DNA from: Stigmatella ashevillena
Lineage (GTDB): Bacteria; Myxococcota; Myxococcia; Myxococcales; Myxococcaceae
DNA length: 64,000 nucleotides
Assembly: GCF_028368975.1 (NCBI RefSeq)
Contig: NZ_JAQNDM010000002.1
Coordinates: forward strand, 1,116,001-1,180,000
Direction: 5' to 3'
Positions 17,617 to 24,140 of this stretch are shown here, one piece after another (the first letter of the stretch is position 1; each line of letters opens with the position of its first letter). The notes under the pieces were generated by a model that worked only from the letters and a program-made list of their open reading frames with translations, was not told where the DNA came from and ran no database searches. The translations under genes and the position numbers were made by a program.

Positions 17617-17689
17617 GGCCGGCGGCGGGACTTGAACCCGCGACCTACTGATTACAAATCAGTTGCTCTACCAGCTGAGCTACACCGGC
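17617..17689 (-). tRNA. tRNA-Thr (anticodon TGT)
   Basis: A 73-nt cloverleaf: acceptor GCCGGTG/CGCCGGC with one G-U pair, anticodon stem ACTGA/TCAGT with loop TTTGTAA. The discriminator reads C, which is unusual, and CCA is not encoded. It is the first gene of the tRNA-tuf operon and corresponds to E. coli thrU. A 96-bp spacer (17521-17616) without a gene separates it from tRNA-Tyr. Confidence 0.95.
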
Positions 17690-17778
17690 GTCCTTCCGGC
17701 TACTGCTCCCACCCTACCCCGGCCCGCCCCCTTCAGGAAACCGCCGACCGCGCGGCTGCCAACGTCAAAAGGCGGGCC

Positions 17779-17808
17779 CTTTTAGAGATCCTGGGTGTCC
17801 AAAGTCAA
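17779..17808 (-). promoter_or_regulatory. Candidate sigma-70-type promoter of the tRNA-tuf operon
   Basis: TTGACT (17808-17803) and, after 18 bp, TAAAAG (17784-17779) on the minus strand. It lies about 90 bp before tRNA-Thr(TGT) and overlaps the last codon of rlmB. A G/C-rich stretch follows the -10, as is common for stringently controlled stable-RNA promoters. Confidence 0.55.
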
Positions 17809-18626
17809 GGAGTTTGATCCCCCCGGCGGCTTCCAGACGGGCGGCCTCCTCCCCGCTGACGGGCAACCTCATATAGCAGAACCGCCGCGGACACGGAGGC
17901 GTTGAGTGAACCCACCTGGCCCACCATGGGAATTCCCAGGCGGAAGTCGCAGTGCTTGAGCACGCCCTCTCGCACACCTGCCCCCTCGGCCCCTACGACC
18001 AGCGCCAGCGGACCGTCCAGGCGAGCGCCCCACAAGGGCTCCTTGGCCTGGGTGTCCGCGGCCGCCACCCAGAGTCCCGCCTCTTTGAGCTCCTCCAGCG
18101 CCCGGGAGATGTTCACCACCCGGGCAATGGGGCAATGCTCCACCGCTCCCGCGGACGCCTTGGCGACCACCCCCGTGACTTGAACCGCCCGGTCCTTGCC
18201 AATCACGATGCCGTGGGCTCCCAGGGCATGCGCCGAACGGATGATGGCCCCCAGGTTGTGAGGGTCCTGGATGCCGTCCAAGACGACCACCAACGCGGGG
18301 CGGCCACTGGCCTTCGCCGCCTCGAGCAGTTCCGGCACGTCCACGTAGTGGAAGCCTCGCAGCTCCGCGGCCACGCCTTGATGGACGCCTCCTTCGGCCA
18401 GCGCCGCCAAGCGCTCGCGCGCGACGCGCTCCGTCCGGATTCCCGCATCCCGTGCACGGCTGAGAATCTCCGCTGCCGCCTTGGAGCCAAGCTGCCCCTC
18501 CACGATGAAGAGGCGCTCCACCTCGTCCGGACGCGCCCTCAGGGCCTCCAGAACAGGGTTCACCCCGTACACGTAGCGCTCCCCCCGCTCGCGGGGCTCT
18601 TGGCTCTGAGACGAACGGTCACGCAT
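17805..18626 (-). CDS. rlmB: 23S rRNA (guanosine-2'-O-)-methyltransferase RlmB-like (SpoU family)
   Basis: 273 aa. A short N-terminal tail is followed by a L30e-like substrate-binding domain (about 15-90) and a SpoU/TrmH trefoil-knot domain with the three motifs: LDGIQDPHNLGAIIRSA, VVGAEGAGV and IPMVGQVGSLNASVSAAV. This fold uses SAM to 2'-O-methylate guanosine 2251-type sites in 23S rRNA. ATG 18626 opens directly before the basic tail and the family core; the upstream frame reads antisense-like sequence. It starts 5 bp after the stop of the exported 148-aa gene, with a weak AAGG ribosome-binding site. A related RNA target cannot be excluded. Confidence 0.9.
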   Translation of the reverse strand: MRDRSSQSQEPRERGERYVYGVNPVLEALRARPDEVERLFIVEGQLGSKAAAEILSRARDAGIRTERVARERLAALAEGGVHQGVAAELRGFHYVDVPELLEAAKASGRPALVVVLDGIQDPHNLGAIIRSAHALGAHGIVIGKDRAVQVTGVVAKASAGAVEHCPIARVVNISRALEELKEAGLWVAAADTQAKEPLWGARLDGPLALVVGAEGAGVREGVLKHCDFRLGIPMVGQVGSLNASVSAAVLLYEVARQRGGGRPSGSRRGDQTP

Positions 18627-18631
18627 GGGCC

Positions 18632-19078
18632 TTACAGGGCCTCCACGGGAATGGAGAACGTCTTCTGCTGGCGCGCGCAGATCTTCTCCGTGCAGATGAA
18701 GAAGGTGAGCTTCGCATCCAACGTGCCCTCCCCTGCTTCCAGGATAAAGGGCACCTCGAAGCGGGGATCCGCGAAGGGCTGGCCTGCTTCCTTCTTCGAC
18801 ACCGAATCGGAGAAGGCGAGTTGCTCCTTCGAGGGCACGAGCTGGGTCCCCTTCAGCTGGAGCTTCAAAGGCGCCTCGTCCGACACGTGCGCGCCCGGCT
18901 TGCTCTTGATGGAGAGCACGAAGAGCCCCTTCTCCCCGGACTTCACCTTCGTGGACGTCCCCTCGGTGCTGATCTCGTAGAGCGTGCTGGGGTTCACCTC
19001 GTCCTGGGCGTAGGCCTGAGGCCAGACGGCGGCGGCCCAAAGGGCAGCAATGGGAGCGAGACGGCGCAAGCGAGACAT
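18632..19078 (-). CDS. Exported protein resembling the DsbD N-terminal (disulfide-relay) domain, 148 aa
   Basis: A signal peptide covers residues 1-24 (cleavage after AYA). The mature part is a beta-rich domain of about 124 residues with an LKLQLKGT strand and, near the end, FFICTEKIC. The Cys-x4-Cys in the next-to-last strand is where DsbD-alpha-like domains (Pfam DsbD N-terminal family) carry their redox pair. I therefore infer a soluble periplasmic thiol protein; the match is by pattern only. ATG 19078 has AGGAGG 8 nt upstream. It lies between the RimK-like gene and rlmB; the Cys-rich CglB is two genes upstream, so a role in its disulfide handling is possible. Confidence 0.7.
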   Translation of the reverse strand: MSRLRRLAPIAALWAAAVWPQAYAQDEVNPSTLYEISTEGTSTKVKSGEKGLFVLSIKSKPGAHVSDEAPLKLQLKGTQLVPSKEQLAFSDSVSKKEAGQPFADPRFEVPFILEAGEGTLDAKLTFFICTEKICARQQKTFSIPVEAL

Positions 19079-19145
19079 GGAAACGTCCTCCTCGGTGAGC
19101 AAGCCAACGTACAGCCACCCTCCGCCCAGCGGGGAGCCTTTTCTC

Positions 19146-20141
19146 TCAGGCCCCTCCGGCCGACGCCTTCCGGGGTGACCGTCCCGCGCCCTTCGGCGGA
19201 GAGGAGAGGTCCCTCGGCGGCATCGGTGGATCCAAGCGGAGCAGTTCCTGCTGATCGACTCGAGGCGCCCCGGCCACCAACGCCTCGGCCCGTTCGATGA
19301 TGGGGGTGGCCAGGTCCATTCCGGACGCAACCTCCATCTCCGTCAGGGCGGGCGAGCTGTTCACTTCGAAGACCTTGGGGTGTCCCTTCACATCCAGCAG
19401 ATCCACGGCCGCGACCTCCAGCCCCACCAACCGGGCCGTCCGCTCGGCGGCCCCGCGCCAAGCCTCGGTCAGCTCGACCCCTTCCAACCGCGCCCCCTTG
19501 ATGAGCGTGCGGGACAGACGGCCCACTTTCGGCCGCCGCCAAACCGCTGCCACCGCGTGGCCCCCCACCACCAGCACCCGCACGTCCTGCCCGGTGCTCT
19601 TCACGTACTGCTGCACCACCAGGTTGTGGCCGAGTCCGAGGACGGCCTCCAGCGCGGCCTCCAGGGATTGGAGGCTCTCGCACACCATGACCCCATGCTT
19701 CTCCTGTCCTTGCAGGAGCTTCACGAGCACCGGGACCCCGCCCACCAGCCCGACCATCTCCTTGAGATCGGCCGCTTCGCGCGCCATCACCGTGGCCGGA
19801 ATATCGATGCCGTTGGCGGAGAGCAGCTGCAGCGAGCGCATCTTGTTGCGCGACTGCGCAATGGCCTGGGCCGTGTTCATCAACGGCACCCCGCACATGC
19901 CAAACTGGTTCACCACCGCGAGCCCATAGCTGTTGATGGAGAGCGCGATGCGCGGGATGACCAGGTCACCCGGCGCCAAGGTCTTCCGCTTGTAGTAGAG
20001 GCTGGGCTTGCGTCCATCCAGGTGCATCTCTACCCGGCTGGGGTTCAAGACGCGGACCTGATGCCCTCTCGCACGCCCAGCCTCGGCCAGACGCCGGGTG
20101 GACGGAATGGACGCAGAACGCGAGAGGATCGTGATCTTCAT
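19146..20141 (-). CDS. RimK-family ATP-grasp ligase
   Basis: 331 aa. The ATP-grasp fold is shown by an N-terminal preATP-grasp domain, SRNKMRSLQLLSANGIDIPAT (central), the VPVLVKLLQGQEKHGVMV nucleotide-binding strand-loop, and FEVNSSPALTEME, the metal-binding Asn/Glu signature. RimK enzymes add glutamate to protein or peptide C-termini, or ligate amino acids to small molecules; the substrate here is unknown. The tail (about 290-331) is Pro/Ser/Lys-rich and low complexity. The start ATG 20141 directly follows a 12-bp hairpin whose loop holds the AGGA. It lies downstream of cglB on the same strand. Confidence 0.85.
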   Translation of the reverse strand: MKITILSRSASIPSTRRLAEAGRARGHQVRVLNPSRVEMHLDGRKPSLYYKRKTLAPGDLVIPRIALSINSYGLAVVNQFGMCGVPLMNTAQAIAQSRNKMRSLQLLSANGIDIPATVMAREAADLKEMVGLVGGVPVLVKLLQGQEKHGVMVCESLQSLEAALEAVLGLGHNLVVQQYVKSTGQDVRVLVVGGHAVAAVWRRPKVGRLSRTLIKGARLEGVELTEAWRGAAERTARLVGLEVAAVDLLDVKGHPKVFEVNSSPALTEMEVASGMDLATPIIERAEALVAGAPRVDQQELLRLDPPMPPRDLSSPPKGAGRSPRKASAGGA

Positions 20142-20177
20142 GGGCGGGGCGACTCCTACTTAATCGCCGCCCCGCCC
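20142..20177 (-). promoter_or_regulatory. Hairpin enclosing the rimK ribosome-binding site
   Basis: On the minus strand, 12 nt (20177-20166) can pair with 12 nt (20153-20142), including one G-U pair, leaving a 12-nt loop that contains AGTAGGA, the only Shine-Dalgarno for the RimK-like gene. The helix ends at the base before the ATG. There is no U-run, so it is not a simple terminator for cglB. It could act as a translational switch or an mRNA-stability element. Confidence 0.45.
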
Positions 20178-20198
20178 CGGGTAAAGGTACCTCGGCAG

Positions 20199-21491
20199 TT
20201 ACTTCTTCTGCACTGCCCGAACCTCGACCTTGATCGGGTTCGTAGGCGTCGAGTTTTTGATGCGGTCGCACGTAGACCCGGCGAACTGGACGCCCTTGTC
20301 CGTCAGAGACCAGGTGTCCGCTCCCGAGGCCACGATCTGATCGTTCACGTAGACCACCACCAGGTTGGCGTTGTTGTCCGTGGGGAGCTGCTCCGGCGTC
20401 AGAGCAAGCAGGCAGATGTCCTTGCTGCCCACCAGGTCGATGATCTCGCGGAGAGCCTCGGCCAGCTCCTCCTGGTTGGCCGCCTGGTAGAAGCGTCGAC
20501 CGCACAGCTTGGTCTGGGCATCACAGGTGTCACCCGCGCCGCAGGCGTTGGGATCGTCCCGGCAGCTGCGGGCGAAGTCACCCGCGGTGGCCATGGCGTT
20601 GAGCGTGGCCGGTCCATTGCCCGTGGCCGTCTCGGCACCGAAGCCGACGACGATGGTCCGGATATTCTTGCGCTTCAGCTCCTCGACCGCCACCACGGAC
20701 GCATCCTTGTCCAGGCAGCCCCGCCGGACGTAGTCGCCCTGGCAGCCCGTGTTGCTGCCGATGTTGGCCAGGGTGCACTGGCAGGCATCGACGTTCGTGC
20801 CCGAGTTCTGATTGTCCGGGTTGCAGTTGGGCAGACCGTCCGTCAGCAGCAGGACGAAGTTGTCGCGATCCGTGGCCTGCACATCCGGCTGCTGCCCCAC
20901 GAACTGGAGGCTCAAGCTGGTCGGGGTACCGCCCGAGGGTGCGTTCGTGCCCGCATTGGGGATGCCCAGAATCACGCTCTGGATACCGCTCGCCGCACCC
21001 TGGAGCGCCGCGTCCTCATCCGACTGAGGAATGGGCTTGTTGACCGCCGTCGTGGCTTCGCACCGCAGGCTGTTCGCTCCCACCGCAGGGCCCGGGTAGG
21101 TCGTCAGGCCCATGCGCGCCACTCCTCCACTCTCGGAGAGGAACCGGGACATGGCCCCCTGCAGCTCGCTCCAGCGCGTGGGGCACCTGGAGGTGTCGCA
21201 CGCCGTGGAGGGCGTCTGGCCGCAGTAGTCATCGTCCGGCGAGGGCGTGTTGTTCGCACGGAAGCAGTTGGGATCCCGGGTGTTCACCGGCAGCGTCATG
21301 GACCCTGAGGTGTCCAACAGGACCATCAGGTTGGGCTTCAGCGCCTGGGCCGTGATGACGTCACCCACGGTCGTCTGGGCGAGGGCCAACGGGGCCACCG
21401 GCTCGAAATCGTAGGTCTGACAGCCGGACACGGCCACCCCGCCGAGGAGTCCGGCGGCAAAAGCGCTCAGAAGGGACAGCTTCGCACGCAT
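20199..21491 (-). CDS. cglB: CglB-like gliding-motility adhesin, VWA-domain lipoprotein
   Basis: 430 aa. Lipobox V-S-G-C with Cys24, followed by Gln, predicts an outer-membrane lipoprotein. A von Willebrand A/integrin-like domain follows: the MIDAS motif DTSGSM, the conserved Thr region, and LLLTDGLPNCNP. The mature protein has 16 further Cys residues, many in pairs, so extensive disulfide bonding is likely. M. xanthus CglB, the surface adhesin of the A-motility focal complex, has the same build (about 416 aa, Cys-rich, MIDAS). Identification also rests on recalled location near rpoB. ATG 21491 opens the signal peptide and has GAGGAAG upstream. The downstream genes are rimK-like, DsbD-N-like and rlmB. 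Confidence 0.82.
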   Translation of the reverse strand: MRAKLSLLSAFAAGLLGGVAVSGCQTYDFEPVAPLALAQTTVGDVITAQALKPNLMVLLDTSGSMTLPVNTRDPNCFRANNTPSPDDDYCGQTPSTACDTSRCPTRWSELQGAMSRFLSESGGVARMGLTTYPGPAVGANSLRCEATTAVNKPIPQSDEDAALQGAASGIQSVILGIPNAGTNAPSGGTPTSLSLQFVGQQPDVQATDRDNFVLLLTDGLPNCNPDNQNSGTNVDACQCTLANIGSNTGCQGDYVRRGCLDKDASVVAVEELKRKNIRTIVVGFGAETATGNGPATLNAMATAGDFARSCRDDPNACGAGDTCDAQTKLCGRRFYQAANQEELAEALREIIDLVGSKDICLLALTPEQLPTDNNANLVVVYVNDQIVASGADTWSLTDKGVQFAGSTCDRIKNSTPTNPIKVEVRAVQKK

Positions 21492-21508
21492 GGTTTGCGT
21501 TCTTCCTC

Positions 21509-21531
21509 GCACGGGCACCCGGCACCCGTGC
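21509..21531 (-). other. Hairpin in the cglB 5' leader
   Basis: A 7-bp stem GCACGGG/CCCGTGC around a 9-nt loop sits directly upstream of the GAGGAAG ribosome-binding site of cglB. The intergenic region 21492-21761 (270 bp) is the divergent control region of cglB and the HEAT-repeat gene. A perfect TTGACA occurs on the minus strand (21642-21637) without a good -10, and a TATGAT-like -10 occurs on the plus strand (21729-21734) without a good -35. Confidence 0.35.
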
Positions 21532-21761
21532 ATTCAGGTTCTTTCACGGTTCAAACGTCCCCGGAAGCGTAGCGCGAGCGTCGGCACCGAGGCTACAACG
21601 ACCAGCACGGCCATCCCCTGATTCAAACCCGGCTGTCAAGTTCCAGTCCGAACTGATGCCCCTCGGAAGGGGCGTCGCCGCGCTTCTCACAGGCCCACCG
21701 GCCTCCCGCCCAGGAGACCGTGACGATATATGATCCGCGCGATTCCTCGACGGAGCCTCGC

Positions 21762-22373
21762 ATGAAGACGCCGGCAGCGCCCCGTGGTTCCTCCCTGCCT
21801 CGCCTGGGGCTCGCGGCCCTGCTGCTCGTGGGTCCTGGAGCCCCGCTCATGGCGGCCACCGCTCCCTCCACCGGGGGCGCTGGCGCTTCGCCTTCGGGCC
21901 CCGGGGAAGTCCGCGCGGAGGTGCTCTCCCTGCTCGAGCGCTCCGGGGCTGTTCCCTACGAGACGGAATGGAAGCCCCTGGGGCCCGCGGCGCTCGGCAT
22001 CCTCGAAGAGCTGGCCGCGGATCCGAATACCCCTGCCCAGCGGCGCTCCCGGGCCGTGACCTTCATGGCCGCCGTGGACAACCCCCAGGCCACCGACCGG
22101 CTCCAGGCCTTCCTCAAGAACGGAGACACCCAGCCGACCCTCCGCGCCAGTGCCGCCACCGCGCTGGGCCTGCGTGTGGGCACTGAAGCGGTCCCCACCC
22201 TCCTCCCTTTCCTCCAGGACAGCAGCGATCCTGTCCGTGAAGCCGTCGCGCGGGCGCTCGGACGCCTGGGGGGCGTTCAGGTCCAGCAGGCACTCGAGGA
22301 ACGCCTTCCCCTGGAGGAGGCCCCCGTCGTGCGCGAAGCGCTCCAGCAGGGGCTCACCTTCTCCGTGCCCTGA
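21762..22373 (+). CDS. Exported HEAT-repeat protein, 203 aa
   Basis: Signal peptide at residues 1-32, ending Leu-Met-Ala-Ala. The mature protein has at least three HEAT-like helical repeats: around 88-115 (RSRAVTFMAAVDN), 120-150 (LRASAATALGLRVG) and 152-185 (VREAVARALGRLGG). Such repeats serve protein-protein contacts, and no catalytic motif is seen. ATG 21762 has GGAG 6 nt upstream; a start at 21720 would place 14 residues before the signal. It is divergent from cglB and followed 65 bp later by the HAD phosphatase. Confidence 0.8.
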   Translation: MKTPAAPRGSSLPRLGLAALLLVGPGAPLMAATAPSTGGAGASPSGPGEVRAEVLSLLERSGAVPYETEWKPLGPAALGILEELAADPNTPAQRRSRAVTFMAAVDNPQATDRLQAFLKNGDTQPTLRASAATALGLRVGTEAVPTLLPFLQDSSDPVREAVARALGRLGGVQVQQALEERLPLEEAPVVREALQQGLTFSVP

Positions 22374-22438
22374 GCAGTCTCTCTGGACCCGCTCCCCGCG
22401 TGGTCTCGGGGCTCGCTTCGGGAAGGGCCTTCCATTAG

Positions 22439-23143
22439 ATGAGGCCCATGCGTCCAACCGTGCTCCTCTTCGACATTGACGGCACCCTCGTCACCACCGG
22501 TGGCGCGGGACGGCGTTCCATCTCCCGCGCTTTCGAAAAGCTCTACCGCCGCAGCGATGCGTGCAGCTCGTTCAGCCTCTCCGGGATGACCGACCGGGCC
22601 ATCGTGCGCAAGGCCATGGGCATCATCGGCGTCGAGCCCCGTCCCGAGGCCATCGATGAGCTGCTCGCCACCTACCTCTCGTTGCTTGCCGAGGAGGTGA
22701 AGCAGGCCGTGGACCGCGACTACTTCGTTCACGCGGGCATGCGCGAGGCCGTCATCGAGGCCCGTGGCCGCCCCGGCATGGCCGTGGGCATTGGCACCGG
22801 CAACGTGCGAGAGGGTGCCCGGATCAAGCTGGAGCGCGTGGGCATCTATGATCAGTTCTCCTTTGGCGGCTTCGGCTGCGACCACGAGGACCGCGTGGAG
22901 CTCATCCGCCACGGGGCCCGGTGTGGCGCGAAGCTGCTCGATGCGCCCCTGGAAGAGTGCCGTGTGGTGGTCATCGGCGATACGCCCAAGGATGTCGCCG
23001 CCGCCAAGGGCATCGGCGCGCTCTGCATCGGCGTCGGAACGGGCCAGTTCACCCCCGCCGCGCTCCTGGAGGCAGGCGCCGATTTCGCCTTCCCCGATTT
23101 CACCGCGGGGGGAGCGCTCGACGCTCTCCTGCAGGACCGCTGA
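22439..23143 (+). CDS. HAD-superfamily hydrolase (phosphoglycolate phosphatase-like)
   Basis: 234 aa. HAD motif I FDIDGT supplies the Asp12 nucleophile and Asp14; motif II is the GIGTGN segment; motif IV is VIGDTPKD. A helical cap of subtype C1 lies at about residues 20-90. It removes phosphate from a small metabolite; the closest named relatives are phosphoglycolate phosphatases and pyrophosphatases, but the substrate cannot be set from sequence. Two ATGs are possible (22439 and 22448); the first is annotated. The next gene starts 12 bp after its stop, suggesting an operon. Confidence 0.85.
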   Translation: MRPMRPTVLLFDIDGTLVTTGGAGRRSISRAFEKLYRRSDACSSFSLSGMTDRAIVRKAMGIIGVEPRPEAIDELLATYLSLLAEEVKQAVDRDYFVHAGMREAVIEARGRPGMAVGIGTGNVREGARIKLERVGIYDQFSFGGFGCDHEDRVELIRHGARCGAKLLDAPLEECRVVVIGDTPKDVAAAKGIGALCIGVGTGQFTPAALLEAGADFAFPDFTAGGALDALLQDR

Positions 23144-23155
23144 GGACGTCACCGC

Positions 23156-24106
23156 ATGTCGTTGTCCACGCTGGAAGCCTACGAACTCATCCGCTTTGCC
23201 GAGGCCTTCGAGGCCCGCCTCGTCACCGCCAATGATGTGATCGCAGAGCGTGAGGGGCTCCAAACCGAGAAGAAGTGGCTCGCCGCCGCCCTGAAACTCG
23301 CGCGCACCGCGCTGGCGCCCTGCTCTGCCATCATCGAGCGCGCCAAGGATCTGCCCGAGTTGGAGGAGGCCCGTGAGGAGTTCTCCTTCCAGCAGCAGAA
23401 CCTCTGGGTCGATGCCCTGGAGAAGCTTCACGCGGGCATCACCTTCTGCGCCAGCAGCCGGGCCCCCATCATCGATGCGCTCTTTCCCCACCTCAAGTTC
23501 CCCCAGCTCCGCCGCGCTCCCCAGGAAACGGTGAACGAGTTCGCGGTCTCGTACGAGCGGCGGCTCAAGTCCAGCTACGTCACCCGCATCTTCGCGCAGG
23601 ATGACTTCGATTTCGTGCGCCCTGTCGTGGAGCAGGTGGCACGCGCCCATGCCGCGTGGCAGGCAAGCCTCACCCCCACGAGCCTCTCCGACAGCCAGAC
23701 GGCCGCCCTCCGCACCCAGCTGATCACCGCCGGCAACCGGCTGGACATTGCCACACGCCAAGCCCGGCTGCTTGCGGAAGCCGCACTCGTTCCCGTGGCC
23801 GGTGCCTTCGACTCCACAGGGCTCGCCGCCAAGCCAAGAAAGCGCGTGGGCCGGGGGTTGCCCGACGAGGCCGCCTCCGATGGCCTCCCCGACGCGGGGC
23901 CCGAGGAGGCGAATGCCAGCGAGGAGCTTCCTCCTCCATCCGAAGCCCCCGCCGCGTCCTCCGAGCCGGAGCCCATCGAAGCCGCCGAGCCTCCTCCGGC
24001 ACCTGAGCCTCCCGCTGCCCCCGAGCCTCTCCGCACCGAGTCCAAGCCCGCTCGGCGTGGCCGCAAAAAGGCCGACCCCAAGCATCCTCCCGACGAGGCC
24101 GCCTGA
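23156..24106 (+). CDS. Conserved hypothetical protein with Pro/Glu/Ala-rich tail, 316 aa
   Basis: Not recognised. The N-terminal 220 residues are helical (EAYELIRFAEAFEARLVTANDV at the start) and lack a signal peptide or transmembrane segment. Residues about 225-316 are low-complexity Pro/Ala/Glu with a basic end RRGRKKADPK, which could contact nucleic acid or an acidic partner. ATG 23156 has a GAGG 10 nt upstream. It is the third gene of the plus-strand run HEAT, HAD, this gene, hrpB, with a 34-bp gap to hrpB. Confidence 0.75.
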   Translation: MSLSTLEAYELIRFAEAFEARLVTANDVIAEREGLQTEKKWLAAALKLARTALAPCSAIIERAKDLPELEEAREEFSFQQQNLWVDALEKLHAGITFCASSRAPIIDALFPHLKFPQLRRAPQETVNEFAVSYERRLKSSYVTRIFAQDDFDFVRPVVEQVARAHAAWQASLTPTSLSDSQTAALRTQLITAGNRLDIATRQARLLAEAALVPVAGAFDSTGLAAKPRKRVGRGLPDEAASDGLPDAGPEEANASEELPPPSEAPAASSEPEPIEAAEPPPAPEPPAAPEPLRTESKPARRGRKKADPKHPPDEAA

Positions 24107-24140
24107 ACAGGGCGCTGAAGCTCACGTGACAGGACCGGCC

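Noticed and set aside
19380-21308. Long plus-strand frame (642 codons) opposite rimK and cglB
   Set aside because: Same antisense bias; composition rich in Arg, His and Gln, and no ribosome-binding site. cglB and rimK are clear on the other strand.
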